Assembly (NCBI RefSeq): GCF_008039565.1
Contig: NZ_VDUX01000004.1
Location: 310,001 to 374,000 of the forward strand
DNA length: 64,000 nt
Direction: 5' to 3'
From: Aeromicrobium terrae
GTDB taxonomy: Bacteria > Actinomycetota > Actinomycetes > Propionibacteriales > Nocardioidaceae
The stretch's first letter is position 1. Every line of letters begins with the position of its first letter. The notes beneath the pieces are model-generated. The model was not told the DNA's origin, ran no database searches, and saw only the letters and a program-made list of their open reading frames with translations. Below, piece after piece: positions 45,228-54,186 of the stretch. The position numbers and the translations under genes are program-made.

Positions 45228-47306
45228 TCAGCTGCGGGGCAAGCCGAGGATGCGCTCGGCGGCGACGTTCCGGAGAATCTGCGTGGTGCCGCCGGCGATG
45301 GAGAGGCAGCGGTCGAGCAGCATCGCGTGGACGTCCTGGGCGATGTCCGGGTCGTCGGCGAGCAGGGCGTCGGGGCCGTGCAGGCTGACGATCAGGTCCG
45401 ATGACTCCTGCCGGTTCCGGACGCCGAGCAGCTTCGCGACGCTGGACTCCGCGCCCGGGCCCTGGCCGCCGATCGACCGGAGTGTGGAGCGGACGCCGAG
45501 CAGTCGGCAGACCGTGCCGAGCGCGACCTGCTGACCGACGCGGGCAGCCTCGAGGTCGCCGCGGCCGGCCACCAGCTCGATCGCCCGCTCGGTGCTCGGG
45601 CCGAGCTTGGAGCCCATCGCCACCCGCTCGTTCGCGAGCGTCGTGCGGGCCAGCCGCCAGCCGTCGTTGACCTCGCCCACCACGCAGTCGTCGGGCACGA
45701 AGACGTCGTCGAGGAAGACCTCGTTGAACATCGCCTCGCCGGTCATCTCCCGCAGCGGCCGGACGTCGATGCCCTCGGACGTCATGTCCACGAGGAAGTA
45801 CGTGATGCCCTTGTGCGGCGGGGCGTCCTTGTCGGTGCGCGCGAGGCAGATGGCCCAGTCGGCGTCGTGCGCGCGCGACGTCCAGACCTTCTGGCCGGTG
45901 AGGCGCCACCCGTCCCCATCCCGGACGGCGCGAGTGCTGAGCGACGCGAGGTCGGACCCGGCACCGGGCTCACTGAACAGCTGACACCAGAAGATGTCGC
46001 CGAGCAGCGTCGGCAGGACGAACCGGTCGCGCTGCTCCTCGGTGCCGTGCTGGACGATCGTCGGCACCGCCCAGCCGCCGATGGCGATGTCCGGGCGGAC
46101 GAGGCCGGCGCGGGCCAGCTCCTCGTCGACGACCAGCTGCTCGACCGGGCCGGCGTCCAGGCCGTGCGGCTTCGGCAGGTGCGGCATGAAGTAGCCGGCG
46201 CGCGCCAGGGCTGCCCGCTGCTCATACGTGGGCAGCGTGGCGATCGACGCCAGCTCGTCGCGGGTGGTCGCCCGGAACGCCTCATCGGCACCGTGGAAGT
46301 CGATCTCCATCGTGCGGCGCTCGCCGTCCAGCGCGCGCCGGGCCAGCCGGGCGGCCGACTGCTCGCCGCCACCGGTGAGGGCGCCGACGATCCCGCGAAG
46401 CGCCACGGCACGGCGCAGGTACAGGTGGGCGTCGTGCTCGAACGTGAACCCGATGCCGCCGAGCACCTGGATGCAGGTCTGCGCGACGGAGACCGCGCCG
46501 TCGAGCGCCACCACGGCGGCGACGTCGGCGGCGAAGTCGGCCTGGTCGGACCGTGCGGCGACGGCGGCGTCCCACGCGGCCGCGGCGATCGACTCGGTGG
46601 TCTCCAGCATCTCGGCGCACAGGTGCTTGACCGCCTGGAACGAGCCGATCGGCGCACCGAACTGCTCGCGCACCTTGGCGTAGGCGACGGCGGTGTCGAG
46701 GCACCATTGCGCGACGCCCGACGCCTCGGCGGCCGCGATCGTCACCAGGACCCGGCGGACGAGTGCGTCGTCGACCCCGTCCAGCGGCGTGCCCCCACCG
46801 GAGATCGAGACACGGCCTCCGCGACGCGACAGGTCCGGGCCGGCGACCGGCTCGACGGACCAGCCGTCACCGTCGTAGAGCCGCCACCCACCGTCGTGCG
46901 GGGCGAGCAGCCACCGGGCGTCCACGGCTCCGACGGCCAGTGAGTCGGTGAGCGCCAAGGCCGCACGGCCGCCGGACGCGAGGTCGGCGAGCGCGTCGGT
47001 GGCCGACGTCCGGGCGAGCACCTGCGCGACGACCGTGGTGGAGAGGATCGGTCCGGGCACGAGACCGTAGGCAGCCGCCTCGACCGCCACCACCTGGTCC
47101 AGAAGATCGCCCCCGCCGCCGCCGTGCGACTCCTCGATGGCGATGCCGGTGAGGCCCATCTCGACGACGGCCTGCCACGTCTTGGCGAAGGCGGCGGCGA
47201 CGTCGGACTCCGACTCGCGGACGGCCGCGGTTCCACCGAGCTCGACGGCCCACGCCCGTATGCTCGAGCCGAGCTCGAGGTGCTCGCGCGTCACGCCGAC
47301 AGGCAT
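45228..47306 (-). CDS. fadE34: double-domain acyl-CoA dehydrogenase, FadE34/ChsE3 type
   Basis: The 692-residue protein is a tandem of two acyl-CoA dehydrogenase units (about 1-345 and 350-692), with CIQVLGGIGFTFEHDAHLYLRR in the first and CQLFSEPGAGSDLASLSTRA, GQKVWTSRAHDADW and ILRNVAAERILGLPRS in the second. Its length and its position divergent from kstR match M. tuberculosis FadE34 (Rv3573c, ChsE3), which dehydrogenates a sterol side-chain acyl-CoA. The ATG at 47306 follows CGGAGG. KstR box 17 bases upstream. Confidence 0.92.
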   Translation of the reverse strand: MPVGVTREHLELGSSIRAWAVELGGTAAVRESESDVAAAFAKTWQAVVEMGLTGIAIEESHGGGGGDLLDQVVAVEAAAYGLVPGPILSTTVVAQVLARTSATDALADLASGGRAALALTDSLAVGAVDARWLLAPHDGGWRLYDGDGWSVEPVAGPDLSRRGGRVSISGGGTPLDGVDDALVRRVLVTIAAAEASGVAQWCLDTAVAYAKVREQFGAPIGSFQAVKHLCAEMLETTESIAAAAWDAAVAARSDQADFAADVAAVVALDGAVSVAQTCIQVLGGIGFTFEHDAHLYLRRAVALRGIVGALTGGGEQSAARLARRALDGERRTMEIDFHGADEAFRATTRDELASIATLPTYEQRAALARAGYFMPHLPKPHGLDAGPVEQLVVDEELARAGLVRPDIAIGGWAVPTIVQHGTEEQRDRFVLPTLLGDIFWCQLFSEPGAGSDLASLSTRAVRDGDGWRLTGQKVWTSRAHDADWAICLARTDKDAPPHKGITYFLVDMTSEGIDVRPLREMTGEAMFNEVFLDDVFVPDDCVVGEVNDGWRLARTTLANERVAMGSKLGPSTERAIELVAGRGDLEAARVGQQVALGTVCRLLGVRSTLRSIGGQGPGAESSVAKLLGVRNRQESSDLIVSLHGPDALLADDPDIAQDVHAMLLDRCLSIAGGTTQILRNVAAERILGLPRS

Positions 47307-47322
47307 GCTTCGCCTCCGAATC

Positions 47323-47336
47323 TAGAACGTGTTTCA
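47323..47336. promoter_or_regulatory. KstR operator between fadE34 and kstR
   Basis: TAGAAC-GT-GTTTCA fits TnnAACnnGTTnnA. The place, between kstR and fadE34, is that of the autoregulatory KstR site in mycobacteria. Confidence 0.85.
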
Positions 47337-47344
47337 ATAATAGG

Positions 47345-47938
47345 ATGACCAGTGTGACAGAGACTCCCGGCTCGAACGCCCAGCGCGAGCGCCGTCGTCG
47401 CATCCTCGACGCCACCATCGCCCTGGCGAACGAGGGCGGGTTCGACGCGGTGCAGATGCGCGAGGTCGCGGACAACGCCGACGTCGCCCTGGGCACGCTG
47501 TACCGGTACTTTCCGTCGAAGGTGCACCTGCTGGTCACCGCGCTCGGCCGCCAGTTCGAGCGAGCCGAGGCGCAGGCGCAGGGTCGCCCCGTTCCCGGCG
47601 ACACCCCGCACGAGCGGGTCATGCACGTCCTCGGCGTCACCACCAAGGCCATGCAGAAGCAGCCGCAGCTCACCGAGGCGCTGACCCGCGCGTTCATGTT
47701 CGCCGACGCGTCGGTGTCCGAGGAGATCCACTACGTCGGCATGAAGCTGACCGCGATCATCACGCACGCCATCGAGGGCACCGATCAGACCCGCGAGCCC
47801 ACCGAGGAGGACACCGCGATCGTCCGCGTCATCGGCGACGTCTGGCTGTCCGCCCTGATGGGTTGGGTCACCGGGCGCACCACGGCGGACGAGGTCGAGC
47901 GGTCGATGGACGTGGCCGTCCGCCTGCTGCTGCGCTGA
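47345..47938 (+). CDS. kstR: KstR, TetR-family repressor of steroid catabolism
   Basis: The 197-residue protein closely resembles mycobacterial KstR along its length: AQRERRRRILDAT, VQMREVADNADVALGTLYR, YFPSKVHLLVTALGR and the end AVRLLLR. KstR binds 3-oxo-cholestenoyl-CoA-type ligands and releases DNA. The ATG at 47345 is used, but TAGGAT (47341-47346) lies exactly seven bases before an in-frame GTG at 47354, so a leaderless start three codons later is quite possible. Divergent from fadE34 over the operator; ends six bases from the convergent reductase gene. Confidence 0.96.
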   Translation: MTSVTETPGSNAQRERRRRILDATIALANEGGFDAVQMREVADNADVALGTLYRYFPSKVHLLVTALGRQFERAEAQAQGRPVPGDTPHERVMHVLGVTTKAMQKQPQLTEALTRAFMFADASVSEEIHYVGMKLTAIITHAIEGTDQTREPTEEDTAIVRVIGDVWLSALMGWVTGRTTADEVERSMDVAVRLLLR

Positions 47939-47944
47939 CACGAC

Positions 47945-49015
47945 TCAGCGGATCGAGCCGCGACCCGCGATGAGCGGGAGGTCGAGCGGCGTCACCCAGC
48001 CGGGCGGCAGGTCGTTCACGGCGGGCACGGCGTTCAGCGCGCGCATGCCCGTGGCCAGGCAACCGGCGGTCGCAGCGTCGCGGCCGCTGCCGTCGCTGAA
48101 CCGGAAGGCGGTCTCCTGCGTGATCGACGGCGTGCCCTCGATCTCGACCCGGTAGACGTCGTCCTGCCCGCCGCGCGGCCAGTCGGGCGCCGAGTCCTGA
48201 CCGACGCGGTTCACGTGCCGGAGCTGGATGCGGGTCTCGCCCTTGTACACGCCGTTGATCGTGAAGCTCACCGCCGCGACCTGGCCGGGCTGGATCACGC
48301 CCTTGGCGCTCTTCACCTCGACCGGCGTGACCCACTTGTCGTAGGTGGTGGTGATGTCGTCGAGCTCGACGCCGACGGCCTCGGCCATCATCGGCACCGT
48401 CGCACCCCACGCCATGATCAGGATGTCCGGGATCTCGAGGATCGCCTGGTGCTCCGGCTCGCGGCCGATGCCCATCTCGTCCTCGTAGTCACCGAGGTAG
48501 TTCACGTAGTCGAGGATCTCCAGCGCGCGGACGACGCGGACCTCCGACGTCAGGCCCATCAGCGTCATCGGGAACAGGTCGTTGGCGAAGCCGGGGTCGA
48601 TGCCGGTGGTGAAGCACGACGACCCGCCCGCGGCGCACGCCTCCTCGACCGGGGTGATCCAGTCCGGCGGGTTCTGCTTCATCGCCGGCCACACCCACGG
48701 GGTCATGGCGGTGGAGACGACGTCGACGCCGGCACGCAGGAACGCGGTCATCACGCGGATGTTCTCGTCGGCGTGCAGGGCGGTGGGGCCGTAGTGGACG
48801 AGTGCGTCGGGCTTCAGCGCGACGAGGGCGTCGAGGTCGTCGGTGCAGGTGACGCCGACGGGGTCGCGACCGCAGAGCACGCCGACGTCGACGCCGACCT
48901 TCTCCGGGTTGCTCACCCCGACGCCCGCGAGCTCGAACTCGGGGTGGTCGAAGACCTCCGACAGGACGAGCTTGCCGACGAAGCCGGTGCCCCAGACGAC
49001 GATGCGTGAGGTCAT
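47945..49015 (-). CDS. dihydrodipicolinate reductase-like NAD(P)-binding protein (copy 2)
   Basis: The 356-residue protein starts RIVVWGTGFVGKLVLSEV, a Rossmann fold, and has [20 protein letters not shown] in the middle. It belongs to the DapB-like/2,4-diaminopentanoate dehydrogenase-like group, of which Rv0926c of M. tuberculosis is a member. Its substrate is unknown. It overlaps the paralogue upstream by four bases; the two share DPGFANDxxP and the C-terminal AVVxxxxGxVTxLDLPL pattern and so arose by duplication. It is the third gene of the KstR-boxed SDR operon. Confidence 0.85.
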   Translation of the reverse strand: MTSRIVVWGTGFVGKLVLSEVFDHPEFELAGVGVSNPEKVGVDVGVLCGRDPVGVTCTDDLDALVALKPDALVHYGPTALHADENIRVMTAFLRAGVDVVSTAMTPWVWPAMKQNPPDWITPVEEACAAGGSSCFTTGIDPGFANDLFPMTLMGLTSEVRVVRALEILDYVNYLGDYEDEMGIGREPEHQAILEIPDILIMAWGATVPMMAEAVGVELDDITTTYDKWVTPVEVKSAKGVIQPGQVAAVSFTINGVYKGETRIQLRHVNRVGQDSAPDWPRGGQDDVYRVEIEGTPSITQETAFRFSDGSGRDAATAGCLATGMRALNAVPAVNDLPPGWVTPLDLPLIAGRGSIR

Positions 49016-50079
49016 GCCCCGATCAGCCCCTTTCCGGTGACGAGCGGCAGGTCGAGCGCGGTCACCAGACCCGGCTTGGCGTCGACCACCGCCGGGATCG
49101 CGTTGACGAGCCGCATCGCGGTGGCCTTGAGGCCTGCGGTGTTGTGGTCGCCGTCGCGACCGAGCAGCTGGACGTCGACGACGTAGTTGGGCTCGCCCTT
49201 GATCTCGACGCGGTAGCAGCCCTTGCCCGCGGGCTGCGGCCACTCGGGCGCGATGTCGTCGTGCACGCGGGTGACGTGCTCGAGCACGATCACGTCCTTG
49301 CCGCCGACCTTGCCGCGCAGCTCGAAGTGGAGCCCGGCGACGGTGCCGGCCTCGATGGTGCCGCTGTCGATCTCGAACGTCTTCTCCGCGGGCACGCGCT
49401 CGTAGAACTCCTCGACGTCCTCGAGCTCGACCCCGAGGCCGGCCGCGATCTGGTGCACGACGCTGCCCCACGCCATCGTCAGCACGCCCGGCTCGAGCAG
49501 CATGGGGACGTGGTCCATCGGCTTCCCGAAGCCCATGACGTCGAACAGGATCATGCCCTGGTCGTAGGTGTTGTAGTTGAGCACCTCGGAGCAGCGGACC
49601 TGGTCGATGCGCTCGCTGATGCTGGTCAGGGAGAGCGGGAGCCAGTCGTTGGCGAAGCCCGGGTCGATGCCGTTGACGTAGAGCGACGCACCGCCCTCGA
49701 CGGCCGCCTGCTTCACGCCGCCGGCCATGTCGGCCACCGAGCCGCACGGGAACTGCAGGAACACCGGCCCGCTGGACACGACATTCAGGCCGGCGCGCAG
49801 CAGGCGCTCGAGGTCGGCCATCGCCTCGAACAGCCGGTCGTCGGCCATCGCGGTGTTGACGACGCAGTCCGGCTTGAGGGCGATGATCTCGTCGACGTCG
49901 TTCGTGGCGAGGACGCCGAGGTCCTTGCCGAGGTTCGCGAGGCGGCCGGCGTCCTGCCCGACCTTGTCCGGGTTGGACACCCAGACGCCGACGAGCTCCA
50001 GGTCAGGGCGGGCGTCGATGCCGGCGATGGCGTTCTTGCCGACGTTGCCCGTGCTCCACGCGACGACGCGGTAGGTCAT
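49012..50079 (-). CDS. dihydrodipicolinate reductase-like NAD(P)-binding protein (copy 1)
   Basis: The 355-residue protein begins [19 protein letters not shown] (Rossmann GxGxxG variant STGNVG) and contains [18 protein letters not shown]. It is similar in length and layout to Rv0926c of M. tuberculosis, whose gene neighbours the SDR gene Rv0927c just as here. It starts four bases inside the SDR stop region and overlaps copy 2 by four bases. Reaction unknown; NAD(P)-dependent reduction is inferred. The KstR box upstream of the operon suggests a steroid-related substrate. Confidence 0.85.
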   Translation of the reverse strand: MTYRVVAWSTGNVGKNAIAGIDARPDLELVGVWVSNPDKVGQDAGRLANLGKDLGVLATNDVDEIIALKPDCVVNTAMADDRLFEAMADLERLLRAGLNVVSSGPVFLQFPCGSVADMAGGVKQAAVEGGASLYVNGIDPGFANDWLPLSLTSISERIDQVRCSEVLNYNTYDQGMILFDVMGFGKPMDHVPMLLEPGVLTMAWGSVVHQIAAGLGVELEDVEEFYERVPAEKTFEIDSGTIEAGTVAGLHFELRGKVGGKDVIVLEHVTRVHDDIAPEWPQPAGKGCYRVEIKGEPNYVVDVQLLGRDGDHNTAGLKATAMRLVNAIPAVVDAKPGLVTALDLPLVTGKGLIGA

Positions 50080-50876
50080 TGCGGCTCCTCCAGGTCGGGC
50101 AGGCCCATGTCGAGGTTGGGTGCGTCGATGCCGCCGTCGACCTCGATCACCTTGCCGGTGACGTACGAGCCGGCGGGGCTGGCGAGGTAGAGGACGGCGG
50201 CGGCGATGTCGTCGGGGTCGCCGATGCGGCGGAGCGGGGTGTTGGCCTCCATCGCCGCGGTGAGGCCCTCGTCGCCGGTGACGATGTCGAGCGCCGACGT
50301 GGCGACCGAACCGACGGCGACGGCGTTGACCCGGACGCGCGGCGCGAGGTCGCGAGCGGCGAGCCGGGTCCACTGGGCGAGCGCGGCCTTGGCGGTGCCG
50401 TAGGCGAGGTAGCCGCGACCGGTGACACGGCCCATCACCGAGGAGATGTTCACGACCGAGCCGCCGTCGCCGGCCAGCAGGTGCGGCAGGGCGGCGCGCG
50501 TGAGCGCGTGCGCGGTGGAGACGTTGAAGTGGAACGCGTCCTCCATCGACGCGACGTTGGTGCGGACGAACTCCTTGGGCATCCAGCCGCCGACGTTGTT
50601 GACCACGACGTCGAGCCGCCCGAAGGCGTCGACGGCGGCCTGGCCGAGCCCGGCGGCCTGGTCGAGGTCGGACAGGTCGGCCGGCACGATGTGCGCCTGC
50701 CGTCCGTGCGCCTCGACCTGCGCGGCGACCTCCTTGAGCTGCTCCTCCGTGCGGGCGGACAGCACGACGTCGGCTCCGGCCTCGGCGAGGGCGACCGCGC
50801 TGGCCGCCCCGATCCCTCGGCCGGCTCCGGTGACGACGGCGACGCGGCCGTCCAGACGGAACCTCTCCAGCACCAT
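50076..50876 (-). CDS. short-chain dehydrogenase/reductase, Rv0927c-like
   Basis: The 266-residue classical SDR has TGAGRGIG for cofactor binding, NNVGG, catalytic Ser in NISSVMGR and Tyr-x3-Lys in [11 protein letters not shown]. The start [18 protein letters not shown] and the end [17 protein letters not shown] match Rv0927c of M. tuberculosis closely. The ATG at 50876 has TACTGT six bases before it (leaderless type). First gene of a three-gene operon with two DapB-like reductases, with a KstR box 22 bases upstream. Probably reduces or oxidises a hydroxy-acyl-CoA or ketosteroid; exact substrate unknown. Confidence 0.9.
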   Translation of the reverse strand: MVLERFRLDGRVAVVTGAGRGIGAASAVALAEAGADVVLSARTEEQLKEVAAQVEAHGRQAHIVPADLSDLDQAAGLGQAAVDAFGRLDVVVNNVGGWMPKEFVRTNVASMEDAFHFNVSTAHALTRAALPHLLAGDGGSVVNISSVMGRVTGRGYLAYGTAKAALAQWTRLAARDLAPRVRVNAVAVGSVATSALDIVTGDEGLTAAMEANTPLRRIGDPDDIAAAVLYLASPAGSYVTGKVIEVDGGIDAPNLDMGLPDLEEPQ

Positions 50877-50898
50877 GTCGGGACAGTAGCGCACAAAC

Positions 50899-50912
50899 TA
50901 GAACGTGTTCCA
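50899..50912. promoter_or_regulatory. KstR operator between the SDR operon and the SnoaL-like gene
   Basis: TAGAAC-GT-GTTCCA fits TnnAACnnGTTnnA. It lies 22 bases from the SDR start and 24 bases from the SnoaL-like start, overlapping the likely -35 regions of both divergent promoters. Confidence 0.85.
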
Positions 50913-50936
50913 GTTTTCTGGTCTACAGTCGGGACC

Positions 50937-51362
50937 ATGCTCGACCTCCAGACCATCTCCGATCGCATCGAGATCGACGACCTGATCACGCGCTACACGC
51001 GCGCCGTCGACCAGCTCGACTGGGCGCTCTACGACACCGTCTTCACCCCGGACGCGACGATCGACTACACCGCGAGCGGCGGCATCGCCGGCACCCGCGA
51101 CGAGGTGCGCGACTGGCTCGCCGCCACGCTGCCGATGTTCGCGCAGATGCAGCACTACGTGTGCCAGAAGGAGGTCACCCTCCACGGCGACACCGCCGAG
51201 CTCGTCGTCTACCTGATGAACCCGATGGCCATCGAGCAGCCCGACGGCAGCATGTGGCGGATGGAGATGGGCGGCCACTACCTGCACCAGCTCGTCCGCA
51301 CCCCCGACGGCTGGAGGAGCCGCGAGCTCGTCGAGAAGATGGTCTGGGACCGCAAGGACTGA
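50937..51362 (+). CDS. SnoaL-like (NTF2-fold) protein, possible steroid isomerase or dehydratase relative
   Basis: The 141-residue protein has the NTF2-like pattern of scytalone dehydratase/steroid delta-isomerase relatives: IDDLITRYTRAVDQLDWALYD, FTPDATIDYT and a C-terminal GWRSRELVEKMVW strand. Bile-acid dehydratase BaiE belongs to the same superfamily, so a steroid ligand is plausible, but no activity can be assigned. TACAGT lies exactly seven bases before the ATG at 50937 (leaderless type). It shares a KstR box with the SDR operon. Confidence 0.82.
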   Translation: MLDLQTISDRIEIDDLITRYTRAVDQLDWALYDTVFTPDATIDYTASGGIAGTRDEVRDWLAATLPMFAQMQHYVCQKEVTLHGDTAELVVYLMNPMAIEQPDGSMWRMEMGGHYLHQLVRTPDGWRSRELVEKMVWDRKD

Positions 51363-51387
51363 CGCGACCTCTGCGATAGTGGCCGGC

Positions 51388-52029
51388 ATGGCGATCAAGC
51401 TCGTCCAGCGCCTCCTGAGCCGGCAGCTGGGCAACCCGTCCGGGCTGCTCGGCGGAGTCGTCGCGAACCAGCTCAACGAGCGGAACGGCGCATCGATCAC
51501 TGCCGCCGTGGACGCCCTGGGGTGCACCGGCGGTGAACGGGTCGCAGACATCGGGTTCGGTGGCGGGATCGGGCTCGGGCTGCTCCTGGACGCCGTCGGC
51601 GCCGACGGGCGGGTGCACGGCATCGAGCCTTCCCCCTCGATGGTCGCCCGGGCCAGGAAGACCTATGCGTCGCAGGTGGCCGGTGGTCAGCTCGTCCTGG
51701 CCGACGGAGCGATGGACTCGCTGCCCGTCGAGGACGGCGAGCTCGACGGCTGGATCAGCCTGAATACGATCTACTTCATCCCGAAGCTCGAGGAGGCCTT
51801 TGCGGAGGCGGCTCGGGTCCTCGCGCCGAGCGGGCGTGGCGTACTTGGCGTGGCGGACCCGGACTGGCTCGGCCGCCAGCCGTTCGCCGAGCACGGCTTC
51901 ATTGTCCGCCCGCTCGACGAGGTGACCGGGATGCTCGAGGCCGCCGGTCTCGCGGTGGACGTGAAGACGCTTGCCAGGCCCGGGTCGGACGTGAGCTACA
52001 ACCTGCTGATCTGCACGCGCGCGGGCTGA
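51388..52029 (+). CDS. class I SAM-dependent methyltransferase
   Basis: The 213-residue protein has motif I VADIGFGGGIGLGLLL, the following acidic residue in HGIEPSP and a post-motif ADGAMDSLPVEDGELDG stretch. ARVLAPSGRGVLGVADPDW marks the conserved strand 5 region. The ATG at 51388 follows GATAGT at about seven bases; GTG at 51379 is an alternative. It ends one base inside the kinase gene, so the pair is coupled. Substrate unknown. Confidence 0.83.
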   Translation: MAIKLVQRLLSRQLGNPSGLLGGVVANQLNERNGASITAAVDALGCTGGERVADIGFGGGIGLGLLLDAVGADGRVHGIEPSPSMVARARKTYASQVAGGQLVLADGAMDSLPVEDGELDGWISLNTIYFIPKLEEAFAEAARVLAPSGRGVLGVADPDWLGRQPFAEHGFIVRPLDEVTGMLEAAGLAVDVKTLARPGSDVSYNLLICTRAG

Positions 52030-52601
52030 TGTCGCACCGGGTCGTCCTCGGGCTGTGCGGCCCGCCGGGGTCCGGGAAGAGCACGCTCGCGGAGCGGATC
52101 GCCGCCCACCTGGGCGCGCACCTGTCCGTCGCGATCGTGCCGATGGACGGGTTCCACCTCCCGCAGGCGGTGCTGCGCGAGCGAGGGCTTCGCGACGTGA
52201 TGGGGCGCATCGACACGTTCGACGCCGAGGGCTACCTCGAGGTGCTGCGCCGCCTGCGCGAGCCCGGCGTCACCGTGCGGGCGCCGGGGTTCGACCGGAC
52301 GGTCGAGGAGCCGGTGCCCGACGCGATCGAGGTCCGGCCCGAAGTCGAGCTCGTGATCACCGAGGGCAACTACCTGCTCGACGACGCGCCGCCGTGGGAC
52401 CAGGTGCGGTCGCTGCTCGACGACGTCTGGTGCGTCGACCTCGACGACGACGTCCGGCGCGAGCGGCTGCTCCGCCGGCACGTCGCGTTCGGGAAGACCG
52501 AGGACGAGGCTCGCGCGTGGATGGAGCGGGTGGACGAGCCGAACACCGACAGAGTCAGAGCGGGCTTCGACAAGCTCAACCGGCGGCGGCCATTCGCGTG
52601 A
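52029..52601 (+). CDS. P-loop nucleoside/sugar kinase (uridine kinase-like, FrcK/YggC type)
   Basis: The 190-residue kinase has the Walker A motif GPPGSGKSTLA at residues 11-21, VPMDGFHLP, and TEGNYLLDD. It resembles the uridine kinase/pantothenate kinase-like group, where close actinobacterial members are called nucleoside or nucleotide kinases. Its last codons (RAGFDKLNRRRPFA) are encoded by a family 2 dispersed repeat, so the usual C-terminal helix appears replaced. Overlaps the aminotransferase gene by 26 bases tail to tail. Confidence 0.83.
   Translation: MSHRVVLGLCGPPGSGKSTLAERIAAHLGAHLSVAIVPMDGFHLPQAVLRERGLRDVMGRIDTFDAEGYLEVLRRLREPGVTVRAPGFDRTVEEPVPDAIEVRPEVELVITEGNYLLDDAPPWDQVRSLLDDVWCVDLDDDVRRERLLRRHVAFGKTEDEARAWMERVDEPNTDRVRAGFDKLNRRRPFA
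52563..52582. repeat. family 2 repeat motif inside the kinase 3' end
   Basis: GGCTTCGACAAGCTCAACCG matches the core of the convergent repeat at 55.35 kb. It is translated as the kinase C-terminus and also reaches the end of the convergent aminotransferase gene. Confidence 0.55.
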
Positions 52602-53712
52602 CGGCCTCGTCGATGATCTCGGGCGTGGTGGCCAGGTTGAGCCGGGCGAACCCCTCGCCGCGACCGAAGTCCAGGCCCGACGTGAGGGCGACTCGGCCCT
52701 TCTCCAGGAAGGCAGCGGCTGGGTCGTCGCCAAGGCCGAGCTCGCGGCAGTCGAGCCACGCGAGGTAGGTGCCCGGCTCCGGGTTCCACCGCACCTGCGG
52801 CAGCCGGTCGGCCAGCGCCTTCTGCAGGAGGTCGCGGTTGTCGGCGAGGTCCGCGTGGAGGCCGTCGAGCCACTCGCGGCCGCCGTCGAGGGCCGCGACG
52901 CCGGCGATCACGCCGAAGTGATTGGGGCCGTGGCCGACGACGTACGGCAGCGACGCCAGCTCGTCCGTCGTGGCCGCGCCGCCCATCGCGACCGCGGCCT
53001 TCATGCCGGCGAGGTTCCACGCCTTCGACGCCGAGAACACCGAGTACGCGTCGTCGGAGCCGTCGACACTCAGGTACGGCACGAACTCGGGACCGGCGAC
53101 CGGCGCGTGGATCTCGTCGACCACCACGCGGACGCGGTGCTCGGCCGCCAGCCGGGCCACGGCGGCCAGCTCGTCACGGGTGTGGACCACCGACGTGGGG
53201 TTCTGCGGGCTGCACAGCAGATAGGTGACACGGCGGCCACCGAACGCCGCCCGCTCGAATGCGGTGCCGAGGGCGTCGAGGTCGAGCCGGCCGTCGGGCC
53301 CCAGCGGCGCCTCGACGATCGAGCGACCCGCGTGCTGCACGAACCCGAAGAACGGCGGGTACACCGGCGGGTTCACCACGACCGGGTCGCCCGGGTCGGA
53401 CACGAGCCGGATCATCTCGACGAGCCCGGTCATCACGTCGCCCACCAGGGCGGTGCGCTGCACGTCGAGGTCGTCCCAGCCCCAGCGGTCGGCCGCGAAC
53501 CGCGCCAGCGCCTCGGCGTACACCGGTCCGTCCTGGGGATATCCGGTGTCGCCCAGCGCGACGGCCTCGGTCAACGCCTCCGTCACGGCGGGCGCCGGCC
53601 GGACATCCATCTCCGCGACCCAGAGCGGGAGCACGTCGGGGTCGTACGCCGTCCACTTCATGCTCGTGCGGCGGCGCAGGTCGTCCAGGGTCAGCTCACG
53701 CAGCGGGTGCAT
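52576..53712 (-). CDS. PLP-dependent aminotransferase/C-S lyase, MalY/PatB type
   Basis: The 378-residue enzyme starts RRTSMKWTAYDPDVLPLWVAEMD, the hallmark of MalY/PatB cystathionine beta-lyase-like proteins. The PLP Lys is in FSASKAWNLAGMK, with the Asp of VVDEIHAPV binding the pyridine N. Family members split C-S bonds of cystathionine or act as aminotransferases. The ATG at 53712 stands 12 bases from the tadA stop upstream, so it may be in that operon. Confidence 0.9.
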   Translation of the reverse strand: MHPLRELTLDDLRRRTSMKWTAYDPDVLPLWVAEMDVRPAPAVTEALTEAVALGDTGYPQDGPVYAEALARFAADRWGWDDLDVQRTALVGDVMTGLVEMIRLVSDPGDPVVVNPPVYPPFFGFVQHAGRSIVEAPLGPDGRLDLDALGTAFERAAFGGRRVTYLLCSPQNPTSVVHTRDELAAVARLAAEHRVRVVVDEIHAPVAGPEFVPYLSVDGSDDAYSVFSASKAWNLAGMKAAVAMGGAATTDELASLPYVVGHGPNHFGVIAGVAALDGGREWLDGLHADLADNRDLLQKALADRLPQVRWNPEPGTYLAWLDCRELGLGDDPAAAFLEKGRVALTSGLDFGRGEGFARLNLATTPEIIDEAVTRMAAAG

Positions 53713-53724
53713 GCCGCCATCGTG

Positions 53725-54186
53725 TCACCGGTGCGAAGCGAAGAACTCCCGGAGCAGCGCCGAGGACTCCTCGGCCAGCACGCCGCTGACCACCTCGGGG
53801 CGGTGGTTGAGCCGACGGTCGCGGACGACGTCCCAGAGCGACCCGACGGCCCCGGCCTTGTCGTCGAACGGACCGAACACGAGCCGAGAGACGCGGGAAG
53901 CGACGACGGCACCGGCACACATCGTGCACGGCTCGAGCGTGACGACGAGGGTGCAGCCCTCGAGCCGCCACGACCCGAGCGCGGTCGCGGCCTCGCGGAG
54001 CGCGACGACCTCCGCATGGCCGGTCGGATCGGCGTCGCGCTCGCGGGTGTTGCGGCCGGTGCCGATGACCGTGCCGGCGGCGTCGACGACGACAGCACCG
54101 ACGGGCACGTCGCCGTCGGCGGCGGCCGCGGCGGCGAGGTCGAGCGCCTGCCGCATCAGATCGGCATCAGTGGGGATGGCGATCAC
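53725..54186 (-). CDS. tadA: tRNA-specific adenosine deaminase
   Basis: The 153-residue zinc deaminase converts adenosine to inosine at the wobble position of tRNA-Arg. It has the zinc and catalytic motifs TGHAEVVAL (His and Glu) and LEPCTMCAGA (two Cys) and the FDDKAGAVGSL loop typical of TadA. It overlaps the upstream gene by four bases; that gene is the actinobacterial companion of tadA, which supports the call over a general cytidine deaminase. Confidence 0.93.
   Translation of the reverse strand: MIAIPTDADLMRQALDLAAAAAADGDVPVGAVVVDAAGTVIGTGRNTRERDADPTGHAEVVALREAATALGSWRLEGCTLVVTLEPCTMCAGAVVASRVSRLVFGPFDDKAGAVGSLWDVVRDRRLNHRPEVVSGVLAEESSALLREFFASHR

Noticed and set aside
44617-45909. 430-residue version of the LysE-type protein
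   Set aside because: The N-terminal 228 residues are an Arg-rich shadow of the dehydrogenase gene. The exporter family begins at the GTG at 45225.
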